Assembly: GCA_964425005.1 (NCBI GenBank)
Contig: CAYRKT010000064.1
Span: 1 to 8,958 of the forward strand
Source of the DNA: CAYRKT01 sp964425005
GTDB lineage: Bacteria; Synergistota; Synergistia; CAYRKT01
DNA length: 8,958 nt
Direction of reading: 5' to 3'
The notes beneath the pieces are model-generated. The model did not search any database and had not been told where the DNA came from. It saw only the letters and a list, made by a program, of their open reading frames with translations. Made by a program: the position numbers and the translations under genes. Of the stretch, positions 1 to 7,084 are shown piece by piece (the first letter of the stretch is position 1; each line of letters begins with the position of its first letter).

Positions 1-783
1 GGTGAGGTCTCCTTCCGAGCCCTCCCCATATACTACAGGGGGGAGATGGTGGGGAGGTTGCTCCTGGTCTCCTACGACCTGGAGGCCTTCGAGGGGGCCT
101 ACCAGAGGGAGGCCCTGGGCCTGCTCCTGGGGACCTTCGCCGTGGCCCTCTCCAACGCCAGGTACGTGGAGCGCCTCAAGGGGATGCAGTTCTCCATAGC
201 CAGGGCGCTGGCCCAGGCGGTGGAGGCGAAGGACCTCTACACCAGGGGGCACCTGGAGAGGGTCGAGGTCCTCGCCGAGACGATAGCCTCGAGGGCGGGG
301 CTTTCGATGGAGTCGCTGGAGAGGCTCAAGTTCGCTGCGGTCCTCCACGACGTGGGCAAGATAGCCGTCCCCGAGCACATCCTCAACAAGCCCTCTGCCC
401 TCAGCGAGGAGGAGTTCGCCGTCATAAGGAGACACTCCGACGAGGGCTACAAGATCGTCTCCCAGATAGAGGGCCTCGAGGACGTGGCCCGCTGGGTCAG
501 GTTCCACCACGAGAGGTGGGACGGAAGCGGATACCCCCTGGGCCTCAGGGGGGAGGAGATCCCCGTGGAAGCCCGAATCCTATCCCTGGCCGACTCTATA
601 GACGCCATGATCAGCAACCGCCCCTACCGAAAGGGCCTACCCTTCGCCGAGGTGGCCGAGGAGGTGCTTCGGTGCGCCGGCTCCCAGTTCGACCCCGATC
701 TGGCCCGGATCGCCGCTAGGCTCCTGCTGGAGGAAAGCGAGGAGCTAAAAAGGGGCTTCGCCCATAGGGGCCTAAGGGTTTAA
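1..783 (+). CDS. GAF / HD-GYP domain protein, probable cyclic-di-GMP phosphodiesterase (5' truncated)
   Basis: The reading frame is open from the first base, so the gene starts upstream of the window; 260 residues are visible. An ATG at 46 lies inside a domain and is unlikely to be the start. Residues 1 to about 58 resemble the end of a GAF sensor domain (a GEMVGRLLLVSYD strand, then a helix ending in SNARYVERL). The rest is an HD-GYP domain with its metal-binding signature: His in YTRGHLERV, HDVGK (346-360, residues 116-120), His in RRHSDEGYK, and HHERWDGSGYP (505-537) with the GYP triad intact, followed by ARILSLADSIDAM. HD-GYP proteins hydrolyse cyclic-di-GMP to pGpG or GMP in the cytoplasm. 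All expected catalytic residues are present, so activity is likely, but the input signal depends on the missing N-terminus (more GAF, PAS or response-regulator domains are possible). A promoter and operator follow before the next gene, so it is probably not part of the efflux operon. Confidence 0.93.
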   Translation, partial: GEVSFRALPIYYRGEMVGRLLLVSYDLEAFEGAYQREALGLLLGTFAVALSNARYVERLKGMQFSIARALAQAVEAKDLYTRGHLERVEVLAETIASRAGLSMESLERLKFAAVLHDVGKIAVPEHILNKPSALSEEEFAVIRRHSDEGYKIVSQIEGLEDVARWVRFHHERWDGSGYPLGLRGEEIPVEARILSLADSIDAMISNRPYRKGLPFAEVAEEVLRCAGSQFDPDLARIAARLLLEESEELKRGFAHRGLRV

Positions 784-799
784 CCCACCGCGGCTTGCG

Positions 800-817
800 C
801 TCGCGCCCCCCCGCGAG
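800..817 (+). terminator. Short GC hairpin after the HD-GYP gene, weak terminator candidate
   Basis: CTCGCG (800-805) and CGCGAG (812-817) are perfect inverted repeats around a loop of six C. The hairpin begins 16 bases after the HD-GYP stop codon. Only a poor T-run (cttctt, 821-826) follows after GAG, so intrinsic termination is uncertain. The position between a stop codon and a new promoter fits a terminator. Confidence 0.3.
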
Positions 818-824
818 GAGCTTC

Positions 825-853
825 TTGACTGACCGGTCAGTATGGAGTATCAT
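825..853 (+). promoter_or_regulatory. Sigma-70 type promoter of the efflux operon
   Basis: TTGACT (825-830, five of six matches to the -35 consensus) is separated by exactly 17 bases from TATCAT (848-853, four of six matches to TATAAT with the key first T-A and last T). Transcription would start near 860, a few bases before the ribosome binding site of the TetR gene. The spacer contains the palindromic operator. Because the ATG at 842 lies between the two promoter elements, it would not be in the mRNA made from this promoter. Confidence 0.72.
828..841. promoter_or_regulatory. Perfect 14-bp palindrome, probable TetR-family operator
   Basis: ACTGACCGGTCAGT reads identically on both strands. 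It overlaps the last three bases of the -35 box and most of the spacer of the operon promoter. The core GACCGGTC with flanking ACT/AGT resembles operators of many TetR-family repressors. Binding there would block RNA polymerase, giving autorepression of the whole operon. That it binds this particular regulator is inferred from position and symmetry. Confidence 0.75.
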
Positions 854-863
854 CTCCCCCCGT

Positions 864-870
864 GGGAGGT
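864..870 (+). promoter_or_regulatory. Ribosome binding site that fixes the TetR start
   Basis: GGGAGGT ends 7 bases before the GTG at 878. The same motif with 7-8 base spacing precedes the TolC-like and PG0541-like genes. It sits inside the longer open frame that begins at ATG 842, which argues that the ATG is not the true start. Confidence 0.75.
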
Positions 871-877
871 GGTGCGC

Positions 878-1507
878 GTGGGGGACGTCTCTTTCCCTTC
901 GGTCAGGGAGAGGATACTGTCTGCGGCCCTGGAGTGCTTCGCCAGGGACGGTTTCGACCGGGCCAGGGTGGACGAGGTGGCGAGGAGGGCTGGGGTGAGC
1001 AAGGGGGCCATATACTGGCACTTCCCCGACAAGGCTAGCCTGTTCAAGGCGGTGGTGGAGCGGGAGCTGGGGGAAGTCTACGGCTTCCTCGAGAGCGCCG
1101 GGGGGGAGGGGCCTGGTCTTCTGGAGCTCTGGAGGGCCAGGATAGAGGCGGTCTTCGAGGCCCTCGAGGGCCTAAGGGACAAGTTCAGGCTGTTCCACCA
1201 CTTCCTGGCCGCGGCGTTGAGGGACGGGGATCTCAGGCCCCTCTTCTGGCAGATGGAGAGGGAGGAGCTCTCCAGGAAGAGGGAGCTCCTGAGGCGCGAC
1301 CTCAAGAGGGCGGGGCTCGAGGTGAGCGAGGAGGAGCTCTCGGGGTTGGCCTCCGCCATGAACCTGATCTACCACTCGGTCCTGCTCGAGGTCCTCCTGG
1401 CCGAGGGTTCTCCCCCGCTCCTGGAGAACCTCAAGAGGTCCCTGTTCTTCGTGGCGGATCTGCTCGCCTCCTACGCGGAGCGAGCTGGCGGGAGGTGTCT
1501 CGCTTGA
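878..1507 (+). CDS. TetR/AcrR-family transcriptional repressor of the efflux operon
   Basis: From GTG 878 the protein has 209 residues, normal for the family (about 190-220). The N-terminal DNA-binding domain is clear: VRERILSAALECFARDGFD (residues 9-27) is helix 1 and its turn, and residues 31-50 are the helix-turn-helix, including AGVSKGAIYWHF followed by PDKASLF. The remaining roughly 150 helical residues form the variable ligand-binding and dimerisation domain, so the inducer cannot be read from sequence. An upstream in-frame ATG at 842 would add 12 residues but lies between the -35 and -10 boxes and has no ribosome binding site; GTG 878 has GGGAGGT 7 bases before it. The gene is first in the operon, and its stop codon overlaps the start of the TolC-like gene (TTGA, 1504-1507). 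It most likely represses its own operon through the palindrome at 828-841. An AcrR- or TtgR-like drug-responsive role is inference. Confidence 0.93.
   Translation: MGDVSFPSVRERILSAALECFARDGFDRARVDEVARRAGVSKGAIYWHFPDKASLFKAVVERELGEVYGFLESAGGEGPGLLELWRARIEAVFEALEGLRDKFRLFHHFLAAALRDGDLRPLFWQMEREELSRKRELLRRDLKRAGLEVSEEELSGLASAMNLIYHSVLLEVLLAEGSPPLLENLKRSLFFVADLLASYAERAGGRCLA
1490..1496 (+). promoter_or_regulatory. Ribosome binding site that decides the TolC start
   Basis: GGGAGGT lies 7 bases before TTG 1504. The alternative in-frame GTG at 1495 overlaps this motif and would leave it unusable, so the TTG start is preferred. Confidence 0.65.
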
Positions 1508-2814
1508 GGTCTTCTGGGCTTCCTCTGGTGGCTCTCTCGCTCCTGGTGCTGTGCCGCACGGCCCTGGCGGAGGAGGTGGACCTGAGGCGGGCGGTGGAGA
1601 TGGCGCTCGCCAACAACCCCCAGATAAGGGAGGCCCGATCCGCCCTGGAGGGGGCCAGGGGGGAGCTCAGGTCGGCGAAGGCCGGTCTGCTCCCCTCCCT
1701 GAGGCTCGAGGGGGCGTACGTCAGGCTGAAGGAGGCCAGGCTCCTCCCGGAGTTCGTGGGGACCCCGCAGAACCCGGTCAAGATCTTCGAGGTGCCCCTC
1801 GCCCGCGAGGAGACCTACTCGGCGTCCCTGAAGCTGGAGTGGCTGCTCTGGAGCGGCGGGGGGATCGAGTCGCAGGTGAGGGCGGCCGAGCGGGCCCTGG
1901 AGGCCGCCGAGCACAACCTCGAGGCGGTCAAGAACCAGGTCCGCTTCAAGGCGGAGCAGGCTTACTTCCAGGCCCTCAAGGCCAGGGCCCTGGAGGAGCT
2001 AGCCGCCGAGGTGGTGGACCTCCTGGAGGTGCACCTCAGGAACGTGCGGAAGATGTTCGAGGTGGGGCTGGTCCCCAGGTCCGACGTCCTCAGGGTGGAG
2101 GTGGAGCTCTCCAACGCCAGGCTCAACCTCCTTAGGGCCAGGAACGGACACGAGCTCGCCCTGGCCTCCTTCAGGAAGGTCCTGGGCGCCCAGGGGGACG
2201 TCAGGCCCTCGCCCCTGGCGGACCCTCCCCAGGGGGTCCCCTCGGACCTGCGGGGGGAGATAGAGCTTGCCCTCCAGCGCAGGCCAGAGCTCAGGTCCCT
2301 GGAGCTGGCCATGGAGAGGGCCAGGGAGCTCGAGCGGGCTGCCGCCTCCTCCACTAGGCCCGCCCTGGCCCTCTCGGCCCAGCTCTCCTCCCAGGGGGAC
2401 AAGCCCAGGCTCGGCGAGGACAGCTGGAGCGTTGCCCTGGGCCTTCGGTGGAACCTCTTCGACGGCGGTGCCTCGGAGGGGAGGGTGGAGCAGCTCAGGG
2501 CTCTGTTCAGGCAGCTCGAGGCCTCCCTGGAGGGGTTGAGGGACGGGGTCGAGCTCTCGGTGGAAAGCGCCTACCTGAAGCTTACCTCAGCGCTGGAGAG
2601 ACTCCAGGTGGCCTCCAGGGAGGTGGACAAGGCCAGGCTGGAGTACGATATGGCGGTCAAGAGGTACAGGGCCCAGGTGGCCTCCAACGTGGAGGTCCTG
2701 GACTCCCAGGTGGCCCTGAAGCAGGCCAGGACCAACCTGATAGAGGCCCTCTACGACGCCTGGAGCGCCAGAAGCGAGCTGCTCTACAGCAAGGGTTACG
2801 GAGGTGAGCTCTAG
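1504..2814 (+). CDS. TolC-family outer membrane efflux channel
   Basis: From TTG 1504 the product has 436 residues, a normal length for outer membrane efflux proteins. Residues 1-22 are a Sec signal peptide: a short basic start, the hydrophobic stretch LPLVALSLLVL, and a probable cut after ALA before EEVDL. Cys17 lies inside the hydrophobic part without a proper lipobox, so I do not call it a lipoprotein, unlike OprM. The body shows the internal duplication of the family: two long helical halves, each opening with a strand ending in WxLWSGG (W113, W116) or WNLFDGG (W316, F319), followed by long Ala/Glu/Arg-rich coiled-coil helices. NNPQIREARSALEGARGEL near the N-terminus is also typical. The trimer would form the outer membrane barrel and periplasmic tunnel of the exporter. 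An upstream GTG at 1495 would add three residues but overlaps the ribosome binding site. The start overlaps the repressor stop, suggesting coupled translation; the adaptor gene begins 2 bases after its stop. Confidence 0.92.
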   Translation: MRSSGLPLVALSLLVLCRTALAEEVDLRRAVEMALANNPQIREARSALEGARGELRSAKAGLLPSLRLEGAYVRLKEARLLPEFVGTPQNPVKIFEVPLAREETYSASLKLEWLLWSGGGIESQVRAAERALEAAEHNLEAVKNQVRFKAEQAYFQALKARALEELAAEVVDLLEVHLRNVRKMFEVGLVPRSDVLRVEVELSNARLNLLRARNGHELALASFRKVLGAQGDVRPSPLADPPQGVPSDLRGEIELALQRRPELRSLELAMERARELERAAASSTRPALALSAQLSSQGDKPRLGEDSWSVALGLRWNLFDGGASEGRVEQLRALFRQLEASLEGLRDGVELSVESAYLKLTSALERLQVASREVDKARLEYDMAVKRYRAQVASNVEVLDSQVALKQARTNLIEALYDAWSARSELLYSKGYGGEL

Positions 2815-2816
2815 CC

Positions 2817-3971
2817 ATGAGGAACAGGGCGTTCGTCCTGATCTTTTTTCTGCTGGGCTTAGGCGGCCTGATGCTCTACTCCAGGTGGCCCAGGGACGCC
2901 AGTTCCGCGCCCGAAACGGTCCCCGAGGGGGTCCTGAGGGTGGAGGCGGTGAGGGCTAAGAGGGGCACCGTCGAGGAGGTGCTCTCCCTCTCCGGGACCG
3001 TATCCCCCTTCGAGGACGTGCTGGTGGTCCCCAGGGCCAGCGGCGTGAAGGTGAGGAGGATATTCGTGGAGGAGGGGGATCTGGTGGAGAGGGATCAGCT
3101 CCTGGCCGAGCTCGACTCGGAGATGGTGGAGGCCCAGATCTCCCAGGCCAGAGCCGCCATCTCCGCCGCCGAGGCGGCCCTGGCCCAGGCGAGGGCCCAG
3201 CTCCAGATGGCCGAGCGCGACTACGGGAGGGCCAGGACCCTCTTCCAGGAGGAGGTCATAGCCAGACAGAGGCTCGAGCAGGCCGAGACCCAGCTGGAGG
3301 TGGCCAGGTCCGCCTTCGAGCTGGCCGGGCGGAGGAGGGAGGAGGCCAGGGCCGCCTTGAGGCAGCTCGAGATCCTGAAGGGCTACCACGCTGTCAGGGC
3401 CCCCATCTCGGGGCTGGTCTCCAGGAGGATGGTGGACGTGGGGGAGGTGGTGGGCCCCACCACCCCCATGTTCAAGCTGGACCGCATAGACAGGGTGAAG
3501 GTGGAGTGCTTCGTCCCCGAGTCGAGGAGGGAGAGGGTGAGGGCGGGGCTCAGGGCCCGGGTGGAGGCGGACGCCCTCCCGGGCAGGTCCTTCCCGGCCC
3601 AGGTGAGGCTCGTGGCCCCCGCGGTGGACCCGGCCACGCGGAACTTCAGGGTGGAGCTGGAGGTCCAGAACGAGGGGGGACTCCTCAGGCCGGGCATGTT
3701 CAGCCGCGCCAGGCTGGAGCTGGGCTCGAAGGAGGTCGTCCTGATCCCCCTGAGCTCCGTAAGGCGCTTCGAGGGGACGGCGGTGGACTACGTCTTCGTG
3801 GTCGACGGGGAGGGCAGGGCCCGCATAAGGCAGGTCAAGCTGGGCGAGCCCCGCGGGGAGATGGTGGAGGTGCTGGAGGGCATCTCCGAGGGTGAGATGG
3901 TGATAAGGGCGGTCAGCAGCTCCGTGAGGGACGGCGCGAGGGTGGAGGTCGAGGAGGTGGACGGGCGGTGA
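2817..3971 (+). CDS. RND efflux periplasmic adaptor (membrane fusion protein, HlyD/AcrA type)
   Basis: The 384-residue product has one N-terminal membrane segment (about residues 5-21) with no lipobox Cys, so it is probably anchored in the inner membrane by this helix. The usual adaptor order follows: the first half of the lipoyl-like domain (VVPRASGVKVRRIFVEEGDLV, near residues 70-90), a helical hairpin rich in Ala, Gln, Glu and Arg (about 100-188), and the second lipoyl half (VRAPISGLVSRRMVDVGEVV). After it come a beta-barrel with the family hallmark DPATRNFRVELEV and LRPGMFSRARLEL, and a membrane-proximal domain. It would bridge the RND pump and the TolC-like channel and transmit conformational changes. 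ATG 2817 has GGAGGTGA at 2800-2807, 9 bases upstream. Its stop overlaps the start of the pump gene (GTGA, 3968-3971). The substrate cannot be told from the adaptor. Confidence 0.93.
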   Translation: MRNRAFVLIFFLLGLGGLMLYSRWPRDASSAPETVPEGVLRVEAVRAKRGTVEEVLSLSGTVSPFEDVLVVPRASGVKVRRIFVEEGDLVERDQLLAELDSEMVEAQISQARAAISAAEAALAQARAQLQMAERDYGRARTLFQEEVIARQRLEQAETQLEVARSAFELAGRRREEARAALRQLEILKGYHAVRAPISGLVSRRMVDVGEVVGPTTPMFKLDRIDRVKVECFVPESRRERVRAGLRARVEADALPGRSFPAQVRLVAPAVDPATRNFRVELEVQNEGGLLRPGMFSRARLELGSKEVVLIPLSSVRRFEGTAVDYVFVVDGEGRARIRQVKLGEPRGEMVEVLEGISEGEMVIRAVSSSVRDGARVEVEEVDGR

Positions 3972-6900
3972 ACTTGCCTGAGATATCGGTGAAGAGGCCT
4001 GTGGCCACCTCCATGCTCTTCCTGGCCCTGGGGATACTTGGGGCCATATCCCTCTACTTCACCAACGTGGACCTCTTGCCCAAGTTCGAGCCGCCGGTGG
4101 TCAACGTGATAACCGTCTGGCCCGGGGCCTCGGCCGCCGACGTGGAGAGCGAGATATCCAAGAGGCTGGAGGACTCGCTCGCCCTCATAGGGGGGGTGGA
4201 CGAGATATACTCCAGGTCCTTCGACAACCTGTCGGTGGTGACGCTGGTCTTCAAGTGGGGGGAGGACCTGGACTCGCGCGTCAACGACGTGAGGGACGCG
4301 GTGGGCTTCGCCAAGCGGGATCTCCCCTCCGACGCCGAGGAGCCGGTGATATTCCGGATCTCCAGCGCCACGGTCCCCGTGGCGGTGGTGTCGGTCTCGG
4401 CCTCGGAGAACTTCGAGATGCTGAGGTACCTGGCCGAGAGGAGGGTGGCCGACAGGCTCAAGCAGGTCCCGGGGGTGGGGACCATCCTGGTCTACGGGGG
4501 TCTCAAGAGGGAGATCCGCGTGGAGCTCGACGGCAAGAGGCTCGAGGCCTACGGGATCCCCGTCCAGAGGGTCAAACAGCTCCTCCAGGCGGAGAACGTG
4601 AACGCCCCAGCTGGTTCCCTGAGGCTAGGCGAGAGCGAGCTCTTCGTGAGGGTCCCCGGCAAGTTCAGGGACGCCACCGAGGTGGCCTCTCTGCCGCTGG
4701 CGAACGTGGGGGGGTCGATAGTCAGGCTCGGCGACGTGGCCAGGGTCTTCGACGGTTACAAGGAGATGGAGATGTTCGGCTACTCCGATGGGAGGCCCGC
4801 CGTCATCCTGGTGGTCCTGAAGAACTCCGACGCCAACACCGTCGAGGTCATGAGGGGGATAGAGTCCAGGCTCGAGGAGATCAGGCGGGAGCTACCCCCC
4901 TTCGTGAGGGTCAGGGTGGTGGCCGACACCTCCAGGTACATAAAGCTCTCCCTCAAGAACCTCACCAGCTCCCTCTTCTGGGGCATCTTCTTCGTGCTGG
5001 TGGTGACCTATGCCTTCCTGGGCACGGTTAGGCCCTCCCTGATCATAGGGCTCGCCATCCCCTTCTCCCTGATAGTCAACTTCCTGGTGATGAAGCTCGC
5101 CGACTTCACGGTGAACATTATGACCCTGAGCGCCCTGGCCCTGGCCTCGGGGATGGTGGTGGACAACGCCATAGTCGTCACCGACAGCGTGGAGGGCTAC
5201 CTCTCCAGGGGGGTTAAGCCCCAGGTGGCGGCGGTCCTGGGGGCCCAGGAGGTGGGAGGGGCCATAATGGCCTCCAGCTTGACCACCGTGGCGGTCTTCG
5301 TCCCCCTCATGTTCATCTCAGGGATAACCAGCATCCTCTTCAGGTCCCTGGGGGTGGTGATGACGGGGGCCATCCTCGCCTCTGTGCTGGTGGGGCTTAC
5401 CCTCATCCCCCTGGCGCTCTCCCGCCTGCCGCTCAGCTCCGGCAGGAGGGGCCTCGCGGCCGAGCTCGGCTCCAGGTTGCTCTCCAGGCTGGAGGAGCTC
5501 CACGGTTCGCTCATAGCCTGGGCCCTGTGGCACAAGGTCCTGGTGGTGCTGACGGCGGCGGCGGTCTTCGTCCTGACGGTGGCGGGGTTCCAGCTGATCC
5601 CCACCGACTTCGTCCCGGACGCCGACACCAGCGAGCTCCAGATAACCGTCTCCTTCCCCGAGGGGACGAGCGTGGAGCGCACCAACGCCTTCCTGCTCTC
5701 CCTGATGGAGCGCATAAAGGGGTCCATCCCAGAGGTGGAGCACGTGGGTGGGTTTTGCGGCAGCACCGAGGAGGGATACGGCAAGGCGCTCGGCCAGAAG
5801 GAGGGGCCCAACGCGGCGAGCGTGTACGTCAAGCTCAAGGACATAAGGGAGAGGAAGAGGAGGGCCTCGGAGATAGCGGACGAGGTGAGGCGCTACCTGG
5901 CCGGGGTTCCGGGCCTCGAGAGCTACGAGGTGATGGCCTCGAGCGGGATAAAGTCGATGTTCTTAGGGAGCAAGGCCATATCGGTGGAGCTCTACGGGGA
6001 TGACCTGGAGGTGCTCTCCCGCCTGGCCGACGACCTGGTCGAGCGGATCAAGGGGATAAGGGGAGCTGTGGACGTCTCCGCGGTGAAGGGGCAGAGGCGC
6101 CCCGAGCTGCACGTCAGGATCGACCGGGAGAAGGCGGCCCATCTAGGGGTTCCCGTGGCGTACGCGGCGGAGGCCCTCAGGGCCTACGTCTTCGGCCTGG
6201 TCCCCACGGCCTTCAACGACCGGGGGGAGGAGTTCGACGTCCGCCTCTCCATGGAGGGGGGTAGGCACCTGAGGCCCGAGCTGCTGGGGGACCTCCCCGT
6301 CCCCAGCCTCTCCGGCAAGCTGGTGAAGCTCAGCGAGATCTCGAGGATATCCTACGAGTTCGGCCCCTCGGAGATAGGGAGGAAGAACCGCAGGAGGTAC
6401 GTCTCGGTGGAGTGCAACGTCTCGGGCAGGGCCCTGGGGGAGGTGGCCGCCGACGTGGAGAGGGCGATATCCTCCATGGGTTTGCCCCCCGACGTGAGCG
6501 TGGGGTTCGCGGGCCAGCTAAAGCAGCAGAGGGAGTCCTTCGGGCAGCTTCGATGGCTGTTCCTGGTGGGGGTGCTGCTGGTCTACATGGTCATGGCCGG
6601 TCAGTTCGAGGCCCTGGCCCATCCGCTGATCATCATGTTCAGCGTCCCCTTCGCCCTGAGCGGCGTGGTGGCCTTCCTTTTGTTCACCGGGGTGTCCCTG
6701 TCGGTGCAGGGCTTCCTGGGGGTGGTGATGCTGGTGGGGGTGGTGGTCAACAACGCCATAGTGCTGGTGGACTACACCAACCTCCTGAGGAAGAGGGGGA
6801 TGGAGCTCTACGAGGCGGTGGTGGAGGCCTCCAGGAGGAGGCTCAGGCCCGTTCTGATGACCACACTGACCACCATCTTCGGCATGATACCCCTGGCGGT

Positions 6901-7084
6901 GAACCGGGGGGAGGGGGCCGAGATCTGGAAGTCCCTGGCCGTCTCGGTCATAGGGGGTATGACGGTGAGCATGCTCATAACCCTGGTCCTGGTGCCGGTC
7001 CTTTACTTCGCCTACGAGAGGGGGGCGCTTTCGGCCAGGCTCAGCGGACTCGTGGGCAGGGTTAGGGGAGGTGTTTCCCGGTGA
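3968..7084 (+). CDS. RND-family multidrug efflux pump, inner membrane subunit (AcrB/HAE-1 type)
   Basis: The product has 1038 residues, the normal size for RND pumps. It starts with the classic MNLPEISVKRPVATSM and first membrane helix (about 13-32). A large periplasmic loop follows (VVNVITVWPGASAADVE, VPGVGTILVYGG), then a membrane block from about 331 to 500. The second half repeats this: a helix at about 520-540, a second periplasmic loop, and a block from about 855 to 1030. Helix 4 carries GMVVDNAIVV (5150-5179; Asp399, Asn400) and helix 10 VVVNNAIVLVDY (Asn928, Asn929), with Thr965/966 in LMTTLTT. AcrB has Asp407-Asp408, Lys940 and Thr978 at the corresponding places, so one Asp and the Lys are replaced by Asn. 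Such variants are, to my knowledge, frequent in HAE-1 relatives outside Proteobacteria, so the pump is probably still proton- or ion-driven. The signature is not that of metal-exporting CzcA/CusA pumps. GTG 3968 overlaps the adaptor stop, with GGAGGT 9 bases upstream. It likely works as a trimer with the two preceding gene products; the substrate is unknown. Confidence 0.95.
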   Translation: MNLPEISVKRPVATSMLFLALGILGAISLYFTNVDLLPKFEPPVVNVITVWPGASAADVESEISKRLEDSLALIGGVDEIYSRSFDNLSVVTLVFKWGEDLDSRVNDVRDAVGFAKRDLPSDAEEPVIFRISSATVPVAVVSVSASENFEMLRYLAERRVADRLKQVPGVGTILVYGGLKREIRVELDGKRLEAYGIPVQRVKQLLQAENVNAPAGSLRLGESELFVRVPGKFRDATEVASLPLANVGGSIVRLGDVARVFDGYKEMEMFGYSDGRPAVILVVLKNSDANTVEVMRGIESRLEEIRRELPPFVRVRVVADTSRYIKLSLKNLTSSLFWGIFFVLVVTYAFLGTVRPSLIIGLAIPFSLIVNFLVMKLADFTVNIMTLSALALASGMVVDNAIVVTDSVEGYLSRGVKPQVAAVLGAQEVGGAIMASSLTTVAVFVPLMFISGITSILFRSLGVVMTGAILASVLVGLTLIPLALSRLPLSSGRRGLAAELGSRLLSRLEELHGSLIAWALWHKVLVVLTAAAVFVLTVAGFQLIPTDFVPDADTSELQITVSFPEGTSVERTNAFLLSLMERIKGSIPEVEHVGGFCGSTEEGYGKALGQKEGPNAASVYVKLKDIRERKRRASEIADEVRRYLAGVPGLESYEVMASSGIKSMFLGSKAISVELYGDDLEVLSRLADDLVERIKGIRGAVDVSAVKGQRRPELHVRIDREKAAHLGVPVAYAAEALRAYVFGLVPTAFNDRGEEFDVRLSMEGGRHLRPELLGDLPVPSLSGKLVKLSEISRISYEFGPSEIGRKNRRRYVSVECNVSGRALGEVAADVERAISSMGLPPDVSVGFAGQLKQQRESFGQLRWLFLVGVLLVYMVMAGQFEALAHPLIIMFSVPFALSGVVAFLLFTGVSLSVQGFLGVVMLVGVVVNNAIVLVDYTNLLRKRGMELYEAVVEASRRRLRPVLMTTLTTIFGMIPLAVNRGEGAEIWKSLAVSVIGGMTVSMLITLVLVPVLYFAYERGALSARLSGLVGRVRGGVSR

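Noticed and set aside
842..877. ATG 842 as the start of the TetR gene
   Set aside because: It lies between the -35 and -10 boxes, has no ribosome binding site, and the added residues do not belong to the family's N-terminus; GTG 878 has an ideal site.
1552..1560. Cys17 of the TolC-like protein as a lipobox cysteine (OprM-like lipoprotein)
   Set aside because: The residue before Cys is Leu rather than Gly, Ala or Ser, and a better signal peptidase I site (ALA before EE) follows shortly.
1551..2135. Long open frame rich in Gly, Gln and Pro within the TolC gene, and similar frames inside the adaptor and pump genes
   Set aside because: These low-complexity Gly/Arg/Pro-rich frames are the shifted reading of GC-rich codons (GAG, AGG, CTG) in well-recognised genes.
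3968..7084. Pump as a heavy-metal exporter (CzcA/CusA type)
   Set aside because: The helix 4 sequence is DNAIVV rather than the DGAVV type of metal pumps, and the operon is controlled by a TetR-family gene; the CxxC in the small partner keeps a metal link only as a remote option.
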